NCBI RefSeq assembly: GCF_003850565.1
Contig: NZ_CP027706.1
Span: 1,302,001-1,366,000 of the forward strand
Length of the DNA: 64,000 bases
Reading direction: 5' to 3'
Origin: Pseudomonas sessilinigenes
Lineage (GTDB): Bacteria; Pseudomonadota; Gammaproteobacteria; Pseudomonadales; Pseudomonadaceae
A model generated the notes under the pieces. The model had not been told where the DNA came from, searched no databases, and saw only the letters and a list, made by a program, of their open reading frames with translations. Position 1 is the first letter of the stretch. Each line of letters begins with the position of its first letter. The translations under genes were made by a program, and so were the position numbers. This document shows, piece by piece, positions 45,987 to 55,108 of this stretch.

Positions 45987-47947
45987 TGGCGAATATTCAA
46001 CAAAGCATGAGCCTGACGAACATCCAGACCACGGTGCACATGTCCGTGGTGGTGCTCGGCGCACAGAAACTCGAAGCCCAGATGTCGGGGATCCGCGCCA
46101 GGATCGGCGCCTTCAAGAAGAGCATCGAGGACAGTGGCCTCGGCTCCCTCGACCTGGGCGGCTTCATCAAGGGCGGCGGTTTGCTGGAGCCGTTCATCCA
46201 TGGCATCAAACAGGCGATCAAGGCCGAGGACGACCTGCAAGCCAGCAGCCAGCAACTCACCCAGCTCAAGGCACCGCAAGTGCCCCTGGGAGAAACCTCG
46301 GCCCACCTCAAGCAGTTCGACGACGCCTTGCAAGGGGTGTCGCTGAAGATGGGCCAGGCACTGCTGCCGGCGGTCAACAACTTGATCACCGGGCTGACCC
46401 CGCTGATCAGCAGTGTCGGTGCCTTCGTTGCCGACAACCCGGCCCTGGTGGAAGGCTTGGCCGCTGCGGCCGTGGCCTTCACCGTGGTTACCACCGGGGC
46501 CATGGGCCTGGCGGCGGTGGTCGGCCTCTTGGCCTCGCCGGTGGGGATCGTGGCGGCGGCGATCGCCGTGGCCGCCGGTTTGATCGTGGCCTACTGGGAG
46601 CCGATATCCGAGTTCTTCAGCGGGATCTGGAATAGCCTGCAGCAGGCGGCGCAGGTGGCCTTCGCCACCTTCAAGAGCCTGTTCGGCTGGAGCCCGTTGC
46701 AGGCCCTGGCCGGTGCCTGGGGCGCGCTCACGGGGTTCTTCTCCGGGCTCTGGAGCTCGGTGGTCGGCGAGGCGACCCAGGCCTGGGCGCCGCTCAGCGA
46801 GTTCTTCAGTGGCTTGTGGCAGGGCATCCAGGCCCTGGCGTTGCCGCTGCTGGATTTCTTCAAGACCTTGTTTTCCTGGAGCCCGCTGGGGCTGGTGATC
46901 GATAACTGGCAGCCATTGACCGGGTTGTTCTCGGCGCTGTGGGAGCTGTTGCGGGCACTGTCGGTGCCGGTGATGAGCTTCTTCAAGACCCTGTTCGACT
47001 GGTCGCCCCTGGGCCTGGTGATCAATAACTGGCAGCCGCTGCTGGGCTTTTTCGGGCGCTGCTGGGATGGCTTGCGGGCGCTGTCGGAACCGGTGCTGGG
47101 CTTCTTCAAGACCTTGTTCGACTGGTCGCCCCTGGGCCTGGTGATCAACCACTGGCAGCCGCTGCTGGGCTTTTTCGGGCAGTGCTGGGATGGCCTGCGG
47201 GCCCAGGCGGAACCGCTGTTGGGGTTCTTCAAGACCCTGTTCGACTGGTCGCCCCTGGGCCTGGTGATCAATAACTGGCAACCGCTGATGGACTTCTTTT
47301 CGGCCACCTGGGACCAGTTGCTGGCGCTGAGCGCGCCGGTGGGCGAGTTCTTTCGGGCGCTGTTCGATTGGTCGCCGATGCCGCTGATCAATGCGGCCTG
47401 GGAGCCCGTAGCCGGATTCTTCAGTGGCTTGTGGGACTCGCTGCTGGCGATCACGGCGCCGGTCCAGGGGTTCCTCCAGGAGCTGTTCAACTGGTCGCCC
47501 ATGGACATGGTCACGGCCAACTGGCAGCCGATCGCCGACTGGTTCTCGGCGTTCTGGGACAAGCTCAAGGGCACCCTGGGCGGCATCCGGGAAATGCTCG
47601 GCGGCAGCTTTGGCGGCTTCATCGCCAAGATCACCGGCAAGGTCGAAGGCCTGACCGAGGCCCAGCAGCGGACCAACGCCGAAGGCAAGGGCCAGTTGGC
47701 CCCGGCATTCTTCGGTGCCGAGGCTTCGCCGGCGGCGCGCAACCTGACCCAGGGCTCTGGTGCGTTGGTGCAACAGAGTGCGGCCAACAACCGCACGCAA
47801 CTCGAAGGCGGCCTGACGGTGCGCTTCGAAAACGCCCCGGCGGGCATGCGCACCAGCCAGCCGCAGACCAACCAGCCGGGCCTGGCGGTGACTCCGCGCA
47901 TCGGCTATCGCTCACTTTCCCTAGGAGGTTCCAATGAGCTGGCGTGA
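45986..47947 (+). CDS. Tape measure protein with Trp-rich tandem repeats (module 3)
   Basis: 653 residues from ATG 45986 (MANIQQSMSLTNIQTTVHMS). The N-terminal part is coiled (about 25-125), followed by a membrane-like stretch (AAVAFTVVTTGAMGLAAVVG). Then come six Trp-Ser-Pro anchors spaced exactly 123 bp apart, a 41-residue repeat of the type WQPLxGFFxxxWDxLRALSx, plus one degenerate upstream copy. The C-terminus is Gly/Asn-rich. It is the Mu gp42 positional equivalent; predicted tube about 98 nm (inference). Confidence 0.92.
   Translation: MANIQQSMSLTNIQTTVHMSVVVLGAQKLEAQMSGIRARIGAFKKSIEDSGLGSLDLGGFIKGGGLLEPFIHGIKQAIKAEDDLQASSQQLTQLKAPQVPLGETSAHLKQFDDALQGVSLKMGQALLPAVNNLITGLTPLISSVGAFVADNPALVEGLAAAAVAFTVVTTGAMGLAAVVGLLASPVGIVAAAIAVAAGLIVAYWEPISEFFSGIWNSLQQAAQVAFATFKSLFGWSPLQALAGAWGALTGFFSGLWSSVVGEATQAWAPLSEFFSGLWQGIQALALPLLDFFKTLFSWSPLGLVIDNWQPLTGLFSALWELLRALSVPVMSFFKTLFDWSPLGLVINNWQPLLGFFGRCWDGLRALSEPVLGFFKTLFDWSPLGLVINHWQPLLGFFGQCWDGLRAQAEPLLGFFKTLFDWSPLGLVINNWQPLMDFFSATWDQLLALSAPVGEFFRALFDWSPMPLINAAWEPVAGFFSGLWDSLLAITAPVQGFLQELFNWSPMDMVTANWQPIADWFSAFWDKLKGTLGGIREMLGGSFGGFIAKITGKVEGLTEAQQRTNAEGKGQLAPAFFGAEASPAARNLTQGSGALVQQSAANNRTQLEGGLTVRFENAPAGMRTSQPQTNQPGLAVTPRIGYRSLSLGGSNELA
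46685..47570 (+). repeat. 123-bp (41-residue) tandem repeats inside the tape measure
   Basis: The Trp codon of the WSP anchor falls at 46877, 47000, 47123, 47246, 47369 and 47492, exactly 123 bp each, with an earlier anchor at 46688 (189 bp before). Central copies are nearly identical at DNA level (for example GACTGGTCGCCCCTGGGCCT), outer copies diverged, as expected of unequal-crossover expansion. Confidence 0.92.
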
Positions 47948-49172
47948 TCGGTTGTTGCCGGCGTCGTTTCGCGGCGTCGGTTTCTGGGTCGACCAGGCCA
48001 AGACCCCGGTGGGCCAGAAGGGCCAGTTGCATGAGTACCCCCAGCGCGACCAGCCCTTCTACGAAGGGCTCGGCCAGCAGGCCAAGGTCCACGACCTGAC
48101 GGCCTTCATCGTGGGCGAGAACTGCCTGGAGCAGCGCGACCAGCTGCTCCAGGCCCTGGAGCAGGGGGCCGGGGAACTGGTCCACCCTTGGCTGGGACGG
48201 ATGCAGGTCAAGGTCGGCGAGTGCGAAATGACCCATACCCGCCAGGACGGCGGCCTGGTGACGTTCGCCCTCAAGTTCCACCCCGACCAGCCGTTGCTGT
48301 TCCCCACGGCGGTGGTCAACTCCCGCGAGCAATTGCTGGTGGCCGCCGACAGCCTGCTGGGTTCGGCGGTACGGCGCTTCGAGGAGGCCATCAGCCTGAT
48401 CAAGGCCGCACGGATCGCCGTCAAGGAACTGCGCGATTGCCTCAAGGACGTCTACGCGGTGATCGAGCATGAGTTCAAGGAACTGATCGACACCTACAAG
48501 GACCTGCGCCAGCTGGTGCTGGCGCTCAAGGAGTTGCCCCGGGAGGTCAGCGCCGAGTTCAAGGGCTTGCTCAAGGACATCCGCGAGCTCAAGGACTTCG
48601 CCCGCGAGGGTTATCGCGGGGTGCTGGCCAATGCTTCGCAACAGGTCGAGGCGGCGAAGAAGATCGATACGCCCAAGCTCACCACCGGCAAGGACACGGT
48701 GGCCGCGGCCCAGGCCATGGCCAACCTGGTGCAGGACATGCTGCTGGTGAAGCTCGGCTACCAGGTCGCGCAGATGCCGGCGGCGGCGCCGGTGGTCAAG
48801 CTCAACTCCACGCCTTCGGTGGCCCAGCAGGCGGTCCAGCCGGTACGCCGCCTGGATGTGCCGGTGGCCGAGGATGTGCTGAGCCTGCGCGATGCCCTCA
48901 ATGAGGTGATCTGGCAGGCCGCGCTCAAGGCCGATGCCCTGCATTACCAGGCGCTCAACAGCCTGCGCCAGCAGCTGTTCGGCCATCTCACGGCGGTGTC
49001 GTCCACCGGGGTGCGGCTGCTGACCCTGTCGCCCAAGCAGAGCCTGCCGGCCCTGGTGGTGGCCTACCAGCGGTTTGGCGATGCCACCCGGGTGGGGGAG
49101 GTGAGCCAGCGCAACAAGGCGGTGCATCCAGGCTTCCTGCCGCCGGCCGACCTGAAAATCGCCGAGGTGTAG
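47934..49172 (+). CDS. DNA-circulation/gp43-like tail protein (module 3)
   Basis: 412 residues (MSWRDRLLPASFRGVGFWVD). N-terminal 'DNA circularization protein' domain as in Mu gp43 and SfV (FWVDQAKTPVGQKGQLHEYP; HPWLGRMQVKVGECEM), then a long helical region about 140-250. The family name comes from a Mu gene label; in a headless tailocin it can only be structural, probably connecting tape measure to hub. It overlaps the tape measure by 14 bp. Confidence 0.88.
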   Translation: MSWRDRLLPASFRGVGFWVDQAKTPVGQKGQLHEYPQRDQPFYEGLGQQAKVHDLTAFIVGENCLEQRDQLLQALEQGAGELVHPWLGRMQVKVGECEMTHTRQDGGLVTFALKFHPDQPLLFPTAVVNSREQLLVAADSLLGSAVRRFEEAISLIKAARIAVKELRDCLKDVYAVIEHEFKELIDTYKDLRQLVLALKELPREVSAEFKGLLKDIRELKDFAREGYRGVLANASQQVEAAKKIDTPKLTTGKDTVAAAQAMANLVQDMLLVKLGYQVAQMPAAAPVVKLNSTPSVAQQAVQPVRRLDVPVAEDVLSLRDALNEVIWQAALKADALHYQALNSLRQQLFGHLTAVSSTGVRLLTLSPKQSLPALVVAYQRFGDATRVGEVSQRNKAVHPGFLPPADLKIAEV

Positions 49173-49175
49173 GCC

Positions 49176-50216
49176 ATGAACCCAGCACAAGATGCCGTCA
49201 CCCTGACCGTTGACGGCCTGGACTACGGCGGCTGGAAAAGCGTCGAGATCAGCGCGGACCTGGAGCGCCAATTCCGCAGCTTCAGCCTCAACATCACCTG
49301 GCAGTGGCCGGGGCAACTGGAGGTCAAGCCGATCAAGCCCGGCTCGCGTTGCCAGGTGCGTATCGGCAGCGACCTGGTGCTCACCGGCTACGTGTACAAG
49401 GCGCCGGTCAGCTATGACGCGCACCAGGTCAGCCTGAGCATCGAAGGCAGTTCGTTGACCCAGGACCTGGCCGACTGCGCAGCCATCAACCGCCCGAGCC
49501 AGTGGCAGGAGCAGAGCCTGTTGAGCATCGTCCAGGCCCTGGCGGGCGCCTATGGCGTGGGCGTGGTCAGCGAGATCCCGCAGACCGCCAAGCTTGGCAA
49601 GCACAGCATCGTGCCCGGGGAGACGGTGTTCCAGTCCATCGACCGGTTGCTGACCCTGTACCGGGTGTTCTCCACCGATGACGCCGAGGGCCGCGTGCTG
49701 CTGGCCAAGCCCGGCAGTAGCGGGCGGGCCAGCGATGCCCTGGAGCTGGGCAAGAACATCCTGTCGGCCAATGCGCCGATGGATTTCAGCCAGGTGTTCT
49801 CCGAGTACCGGGTCATCGGCCAGCACAAGGGCAGCGACCAGAAAAGCGGCGCTGCGGTCGCCGAGGTCTCGGGCCAGGCCCGGGACCCGAGCATGGCGCG
49901 CAAGCGGGTCACGGTGATCAGCGAAAGCGCGCAGCTGACCCCCGAACTGGCCCAGCAGCGGGCCGACTGGGAGAGCGCCACCCGCATGGGCAAGGCGCTG
50001 ACCACCAGCTATCGGGTCCAGGGCTGGCGCCAGGGCAACGGTGATTTGTGGCGGCACAACACCCTGGTGCGGGTGATCGACAAGGTCCTGGGCTTCGACC
50101 AGGACATGCTGATCTCCAAGGTCACCTATTCGCTCTCCGAACAAGGCTCGATCACCACCTTGCAAGTGGCGCCGCCGCACACCTTCGACGCCAACCCCGT
50201 CCCCGCGAAAACCTGA
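49176..50216 (+). CDS. Baseplate hub protein, Mu gpP/gp44-like (module 3)
   Basis: 346 residues (MNPAQDAVTLTVDGLDYGGW). gp27-like hub of Mu family tails: LERQFRSFSLNITWQWPGQL at the N-terminus, TGYVYKAPVSYDAHQVSLSI, and the SLLSIVQALAGAYGVGV helix region. It caps the tube at the baseplate and precedes the spike gene. Confidence 0.92.
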   Translation: MNPAQDAVTLTVDGLDYGGWKSVEISADLERQFRSFSLNITWQWPGQLEVKPIKPGSRCQVRIGSDLVLTGYVYKAPVSYDAHQVSLSIEGSSLTQDLADCAAINRPSQWQEQSLLSIVQALAGAYGVGVVSEIPQTAKLGKHSIVPGETVFQSIDRLLTLYRVFSTDDAEGRVLLAKPGSSGRASDALELGKNILSANAPMDFSQVFSEYRVIGQHKGSDQKSGAAVAEVSGQARDPSMARKRVTVISESAQLTPELAQQRADWESATRMGKALTTSYRVQGWRQGNGDLWRHNTLVRVIDKVLGFDQDMLISKVTYSLSEQGSITTLQVAPPHTFDANPVPAKT

Positions 50217-50299
50217 GCCGCCCCCGGCGGCGTACAGGCCACCGGGGCCTGCCATTGCCTGCCCGATGCGTCGGGCCCGGGCCAGCCAAGGAATCCACC

Positions 50300-50809
50300 A
50301 TGAGCCTACTGACACGCCTGTTGGCGCGCGGCACCGTCGTGCTCGCCAACTCGGCCAACAAACTGCAATCGCTCCAGATGCGCCTGACCGCCGGCGAGGT
50401 GAATGACGACATGGAGCATTTCGAGCCCTACGGTTTCACCAGCAATCCGCTGGCCGGGGCCGAAGGCATCGCCACCTTCCTCGGTGGCGACCGCTCCCAC
50501 GCCGTGGTGCTGGTGGTCGCTGACCGCCGCTACCGCCTCCAGGCCCTGGCGCCCGGCGAGGTGGCGATCTACACCGACGAAGGCGACAAGGTGCACTTCA
50601 AGCGTGGCCGGGTGATCGATATCCAGACCGACACCCTGAACATCCGGGCGGCCACGGCGGTGAACATCGATACACCGACCCTGACCCAGACCGGCAAGAT
50701 CGTCTCCCAGGGCGACCAGGTGGCCGGCGGCATCAGCCAGATGCGCCACCCGCATGCCGGCGTGCAGCCGGGCCCAGGCCAGACCGGCGCACCGGTGGGA
50801 GGCCCATGA
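50300..50809 (+). CDS. Baseplate spike, Mu gp45-like (module 3)
   Basis: 169 residues from ATG 50300 (MSLLTRLLARGTVVLANSAN). OB domain with HFEPYGFTSNPLAGAEGIAT, beta-helical stem with INIDTPTLTQTGKIVSQGDQ-type strands, and the tip HPHAGVQPGPGQTGAPVG carrying the HxH motif for an iron ion. It overlaps the next gene by 4 bp. Confidence 0.92.
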   Translation: MSLLTRLLARGTVVLANSANKLQSLQMRLTAGEVNDDMEHFEPYGFTSNPLAGAEGIATFLGGDRSHAVVLVVADRRYRLQALAPGEVAIYTDEGDKVHFKRGRVIDIQTDTLNIRAATAVNIDTPTLTQTGKIVSQGDQVAGGISQMRHPHAGVQPGPGQTGAPVGGP

Positions 50810-51207
50810 TGTTCCTCAGCCACGACCTCAAGACCGCGCTGACCCGCGCGGTGCTGATCAGCCTCTACACCTGGCGCCGCGCCGCCGACGATGACGTGCT
50901 CGACGATGACGAGCGCTTCGGCTGGTGGGGCGACAGTTTTCCCACGGTGGCCGACGACCGCATCGGCTCGCGGCTGTGGTTGCTGCGCCGGGTCAAGCTG
51001 ACCCGCCAGACCCAGCTCGATGCCGAGTTCTACGCCCGCGAAGCCCTGCAATGGCTGATCGACGATGGCCATTGCAGCGCCGTCGACATCAGCAGCGAAC
51101 GCCTCGACGCCCAACGCCTGAACCTGCGCATCGTGCTGGGACTGGCCGGTGGCGAGCGCCTGGACATCAACCCCGAACACAGTTGGCAGGTGACCTATGC
51201 CGTTTGA
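50806..51207 (+). CDS. Baseplate wedge, Mu gp46-like (module 3)
   Basis: 133 residues (MMFLSHDLKTALTRAVLISL), with a possible start at the second Met. The family core RFGWWGDSFPTVADDRIGSR and LWLLRRVKLTRQ is clear; it is the Mu functional equivalent of gp25/gpW. It overlaps gp47 by 11 bp. Confidence 0.92.
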   Translation: MMFLSHDLKTALTRAVLISLYTWRRAADDDVLDDDERFGWWGDSFPTVADDRIGSRLWLLRRVKLTRQTQLDAEFYAREALQWLIDDGHCSAVDISSERLDAQRLNLRIVLGLAGGERLDINPEHSWQVTYAV

Positions 51208-52237
51208 AACGCCTTCGCTGCCGGTGCTGATCAAGCGCACCCAAAGCGACCTGGCCAGCGATTCGCTGCGCCAGTCCGATGCCCAAGTCCTGGCCCGAAC
51301 CCTCAGCGGCGCCGCCTTTGGCCTGTATGGCTACCTGGATTGGATCGCCGAGCAGATCCTGCCGGACAAGGCCGATGAGTCGACCCTGGAACGGATCGCC
51401 GCGCTGCGCCTGAACCAGCCACGCAAGGCCGCCCAGGCGGCCAGCGGCAACGTCAGCTTCATGGCGTCGGCCGGGGCGGTGCTGGATGTCGATACGCTGC
51501 TGCAGTCCAGCGATGGCCGCAGCTACAAGGTAACCGCCGCGCGGACCACCAGCAGCGGCCTGAACAGCACCAGCATCGCTGCCCTGGATGCCGGTTCCCT
51601 GGGCAATGCCGAGGCCGGCCTGAGCCTGATCCCGGTGCAGCCGATCCAGGGCATTAGCGGCAGTTTCACGGTGCTGGCGCCAGGGCTGGTGGGCGGCGTC
51701 GCGCGCGAAAGCCTGGAGTCGCTGCGCTCGCGGGTGATCCGTTCGTACCGGGTCATTCCCCATGGCGGCTCGGCCCAGGACTACGAGACCTGGGCCCTGG
51801 AGTGCCCCGGCGTGACCCGCGCCTGGTGCCGCGGCAGCTACCTCGGGCCGGGCACCGTGGGCCTGTTCGTGATGCGTGACGACGATCCGCACCCGGTGCC
51901 GGATGCTGCGCAACTGGCCGAGGTGCAAGCGCATATCGAGCCGCTGCGACCGGTGACCGCCGAGGTCCACGTACTGGCCCCGGTGCAGCAGCCGGTGACC
52001 TATCGCCTGCGCCTGAGCCCGGACACCAGCGCCGTGCGCGCCGCGGTGCAAGCCCAGTTGCGCGACCTGCACCACCGTGAAGCCGGTCTCGGCGAAACCT
52101 TGCTGCTGACCCATATCGCCGAAGCCATCAGCAGTGCCGCCGGCGAGAACGACCACAAGCTGATGGCGCCCAGCGCCGACGTACCGGCCGCCAACAACCA
52201 GCTGCTGACCTTCGGAGGTTGCGTATGGCTGGAATGA
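51197..52237 (+). CDS. Baseplate protein J, Mu gp47-like (module 3)
   Basis: 346 residues (MPFETPSLPVLIKRTQSDLA). Baseplate-J family: the LLQSSDGRSYKVTAARTTSS domain, GGVARESLESLRSRVIRSYR and PHGGSAQDYETWALECPGVT are characteristic. It overlaps the following gene at GGAGGT-ATG. Confidence 0.94.
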   Translation: MPFETPSLPVLIKRTQSDLASDSLRQSDAQVLARTLSGAAFGLYGYLDWIAEQILPDKADESTLERIAALRLNQPRKAAQAASGNVSFMASAGAVLDVDTLLQSSDGRSYKVTAARTTSSGLNSTSIAALDAGSLGNAEAGLSLIPVQPIQGISGSFTVLAPGLVGGVARESLESLRSRVIRSYRVIPHGGSAQDYETWALECPGVTRAWCRGSYLGPGTVGLFVMRDDDPHPVPDAAQLAEVQAHIEPLRPVTAEVHVLAPVQQPVTYRLRLSPDTSAVRAAVQAQLRDLHHREAGLGETLLLTHIAEAISSAAGENDHKLMAPSADVPAANNQLLTFGGCVWLE

Positions 52238-52824
52238 GAAGCGCGGCCCAGTACCAGGAACAACTGCGCAGCTTGTTGCCCAGCGGCCCAGCCTGGGACC
52301 CGGAGCACGTACCGGAACTGGAGCAGGTGCTCGAAGGCATCGCCCAGGAACTGGCGCGCCTGGATGCCAGGGCCGCCGACCTGCTCAACGAGATGGACCC
52401 GGCCGGGGTCAGCGAACTGGTGCCGGACTGGGAGCGGGTGATGGAGCTGCCCGACCCCTGCCTGGGGGCCACGCCGTTGTTCGACGACCGCCGCCTGGCG
52501 GTGCGCCGGCGCTTGCTGGCGGTGGGTAGCCAGGCGCTGAGCTACTACGTGGAAATCGCCCGCAGCCAGGGTTACCCCAACGCCACCATTACCGAACTGG
52601 AGGCTCCGCGCATGGGCCGCGCCCGCTTCGGCTCGGCGCACTTCGGCACCTGGCAGGCGCAGTTCATGTGGACGCTCAACACCGGCGGCCGGCTGCTGCT
52701 CGGGCGGCGCTACGGCGCCAGCTACTGGGGCGAACGCTTCGGCATGAACCCCGGATCGGCCCTGGAGTGCCTGATCCACCGCAGCGCCCCGGCCCATACC
52801 CGGGTGCATATCAATTACGACTAG
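52225..52824 (+). CDS. Tail protein, Mu gp48-like DUF2313 (module 3)
   Basis: 199 residues; ATG 52225 chosen because GGAGGT (52214-52219) lies 5 bp upstream, with ATG 52234 as alternative. Core: YQEQLRSLLPSGPAWDPEHV, LLNEMDPAGVSELVPDWERV. It is the Mu gp48/gpI equivalent that connects baseplate to fibres. Confidence 0.92.
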   Translation: MAGMRSAAQYQEQLRSLLPSGPAWDPEHVPELEQVLEGIAQELARLDARAADLLNEMDPAGVSELVPDWERVMELPDPCLGATPLFDDRRLAVRRRLLAVGSQALSYYVEIARSQGYPNATITELEAPRMGRARFGSAHFGTWQAQFMWTLNTGGRLLLGRRYGASYWGERFGMNPGSALECLIHRSAPAHTRVHINYD

Positions 52825-52834
52825 AGGGCAGGTG

Positions 52835-53773
52835 ATGGACTTTCCCAGAAGTGTGCCCAGCGCGGGGCTGGTCAACGGCCGGTTTGCCGACGAAAACCCG
52901 CTGACCGGGACGCCGGGCTCGTTGATCAGCGCCGCCTGGGGCAATGGCGTGACCGAGGAGTTGCTCAATGTGATTCGTGCGGCGGGCATCACGCCAGCCG
53001 AAAGCGAATCGGACCAGCTGCTCAGGGCCTTGAAGGGCGTGCTGGCCCAGGATGCCCAGCCCCTGGCCGCGTTGGCTTTTCCCACCGTGGCCACGGCCGA
53101 CGGGCGTATCGCGGTGACACCGGGTACGGCTGCGGCGGGCGGCACGGTCATGGTGCCCGGCGGGGTGCTGGTCAGCCTGGGCGAAGAAGCCCTGGTGGGC
53201 ATCACCGCCCGTCCGCGGGCGCTGTACAGTGTGCCCTGGATTTCCCCAGACCTGGATATCAACAGCACGTATTTCTTGCGCATGCAGGTCATGGGTGGGG
53301 CGTTGGGTTGTTACCTGCAAAAGGGCTCCGACAACGACGCCGTTCCCCCTGCGCTCAAGGGCGCCGCCGGCGCCTCCGGAGGTGGTTTCGATTCCACCTG
53401 CATCGACCTGCTCCTGGCCAAGGTGGTCACCGCCGGTGCCGGGACCTTGCCCAAGCTGACCTTGCTGGCCAACAAGGCGCGGCTGGAAGCCGTGGGGGTC
53501 TGGTCCGGAGCAAGCGGCAGTTACTCGCTGCCTCTGAACTGGGCCAGGAAACCCCGGGCCTACGTTGCGGGAATGATGGACTACGACGATCTCGTCAAGA
53601 CCGACTACAGCATCGTGGCCGAGGACACTGGCCATAACTTCAGGGCGGCGACATCGGTCATGCCCGAAGGTGGTTTCAGCGATCGCTACATGGGGCGTGT
53701 ACTGATCCTGTCCTGGGCGCAGAACACCAGTAGCGCAGGGGTGATCAACGCCCGTGTCAGATGGGAGGCCTAG
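52835..53773 (+). CDS. Tail fibre 1 of the four-fibre array (module 3)
   Basis: 312 residues (MDFPRSVPSAGLVNGRFADE). The first 75 residues are the anchor shared with the other three fibres (VNGRFADENPLTGTPGSLIS; AAWGNGVTEELLNVI). The remainder is unique and beta-rich, ending in a collar-like tip (DRYMGRVLILSWAQNTSSAG). Probably the first fibre attached to gp48. Confidence 0.85.
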   Translation: MDFPRSVPSAGLVNGRFADENPLTGTPGSLISAAWGNGVTEELLNVIRAAGITPAESESDQLLRALKGVLAQDAQPLAALAFPTVATADGRIAVTPGTAAAGGTVMVPGGVLVSLGEEALVGITARPRALYSVPWISPDLDINSTYFLRMQVMGGALGCYLQKGSDNDAVPPALKGAAGASGGGFDSTCIDLLLAKVVTAGAGTLPKLTLLANKARLEAVGVWSGASGSYSLPLNWARKPRAYVAGMMDYDDLVKTDYSIVAEDTGHNFRAATSVMPEGGFSDRYMGRVLILSWAQNTSSAGVINARVRWEA

Positions 53774-53775
53774 GA

Positions 53776-54174
53776 ATGAAAGCCTTTATCGAACAGGGCG
53801 TCGTGACGGCCCTGGTGAGCGGCGATATCGACGGTGGCGTCGAGCTGCCGCCAGGCCTTGCGGTGACCGTCGGCTGGCGCTACCAGGATGAGCTGTTCAG
53901 CCCGGCTCCGGACAGCCTTGCCGCCGAACCACAGCAGCCGCTTTTACAAGCCGAGCGCGACTGGCGCCGCACGGCCCTGGCCGGGACCGACTGGCTGGTG
54001 GCCCGCCACCGCGATGAACTCGACGCCGATGCCCCGGCGACCCTGGGACGCAAGCAGTTTGCCAAGCTGCTGGCTTACCGCCAGGCCCTGCGGGACTGGC
54101 CGGCCTCGGCCGGCGAGTCGCAAACCCAAGCGCGACCCGAGCCGCCCAAGTGGCTGGCGAAGTTGCCCCACTGA
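53776..54174 (+). CDS. Fibre accessory protein 1 (module 3)
   Basis: 132 residues from ATG 53776 (MKAFIEQGVVTALVSGDIDG). The C-terminal part, TDWLVARHRDELDADAP followed by QFAKLLAYRQALRDWP, resembles tail-assembly chaperone (APC) proteins. It follows fibre 1 by 2 bp and is probably its assembly partner. Confidence 0.8.
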   Translation: MKAFIEQGVVTALVSGDIDGGVELPPGLAVTVGWRYQDELFSPAPDSLAAEPQQPLLQAERDWRRTALAGTDWLVARHRDELDADAPATLGRKQFAKLLAYRQALRDWPASAGESQTQARPEPPKWLAKLPH

Positions 54175-54187
54175 CAGGACATGAACC

Positions 54188-55108
54188 ATGGATTACCCGA
54201 AAAGCGTACCCAGTGCGGGCCTGGTCAATGGCCGCTTCGTCGATGAAAACCCGCTGACCGGCTCGCCGGGATCGCTGATTCCCGCCGACTGGGGCAATGG
54301 CGTCACCCAGGAGATCCTCAACGTCATCAAGGCGGCCGGCCTGGTGCCGGATGAACGCAAGACTGACCAGCTGACCCAGGCCATTGGCGAGTTGCTCGAC
54401 TTCAAGCGCTTGAAGAACACCCCCACCACCCTGGGCGGCTACGGCATCAGCGATGCCAGCGGGCGTCTGTTGGCGGTGAAGCAGTTCGAAACCGTGGGCA
54501 TCACCCTGTACCGACCCGATCCCAGGGCCAAGCGCATTCGCGTACGCCTGGTGGGCGCCGGTGGTTCCGGCGGCGGCTGCCAGCCGGTGCCCGCAGGTAG
54601 TTTCACCGTGGGCGGCGGCGGTGGTTCCGGCGCCTATGCCGAGGGCTTGTTCGACGTGACCCCACAGATGCTGGCGGGGGTGCCTATTACCCTGGGTGCC
54701 GGTGGCGAGGCGCGTGCAGTCGCGGGCACCAGCGGCGGTAGCGCCTCTTTCGGCAGCTACATGAGTGCCTCTGGAGGTACGGGGGGCCAGGTGATCACCT
54801 TTGTTTCGACTGCCCCCGGATTCGTCCAGGGGGGCGTAGGCGGCGGCGTGGTGACGGGCGGCAACCTTTCCAGCGCCCGTGGCATACAGGGCGGTTATGC
54901 CATGAGCAATCCGAACTGGGGCACGCTGGCGGGCTGCGGCGCAGCCAGTCCGTTCGACGGCGGGGCAGCGGCTACGGGCTTGAACACCACAGGCTTCGCC
55001 GGGGTGCGGGGTTCGGGCGGTGGCGGTAGTTGTTCATACAACGCCAGCGCTGCCTGCTTGAGCGGCGCCGGTGGCGGTGCCTTTTGTGAAATCTGGGAGT
55101 ACGCGTGA
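54188..55108 (+). CDS. Tail fibre 2 with glycine-rich tip (module 3)
   Basis: 306 residues. The shared anchor (MDYPKSVPSAGLVNGRFVDE; DWGNGVTQEILNVIKAAG) is followed by one shaft unit (TLGGYGISDASGRLL). The rest is strongly glycine-rich (VRLVGAGGSGGGCQPV; FTVGGGGGSGAYAEG; SSGGGGS-like), which resembles glycine-sandwich adhesins such as the T-even gp38 class. Its stop overlaps the next gene. Confidence 0.86.
   Translation: MDYPKSVPSAGLVNGRFVDENPLTGSPGSLIPADWGNGVTQEILNVIKAAGLVPDERKTDQLTQAIGELLDFKRLKNTPTTLGGYGISDASGRLLAVKQFETVGITLYRPDPRAKRIRVRLVGAGGSGGGCQPVPAGSFTVGGGGGSGAYAEGLFDVTPQMLAGVPITLGAGGEARAVAGTSGGSASFGSYMSASGGTGGQVITFVSTAPGFVQGGVGGGVVTGGNLSSARGIQGGYAMSNPNWGTLAGCGAASPFDGGAAATGLNTTGFAGVRGSGGGGSCSYNASAACLSGAGGGAFCEIWEYA

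Noticed and set aside
46685-47570. Regular direct repeats considered as a CRISPR or intergenic array
   Set aside because: The repeats are 123 bp, in frame inside the tape-measure gene, with no spacers or cas genes.
47631-50315. An 894-codon minus-strand frame
   Set aside because: Opposite the gp43-like, gp44-like and tape-measure genes; same shadow effect.
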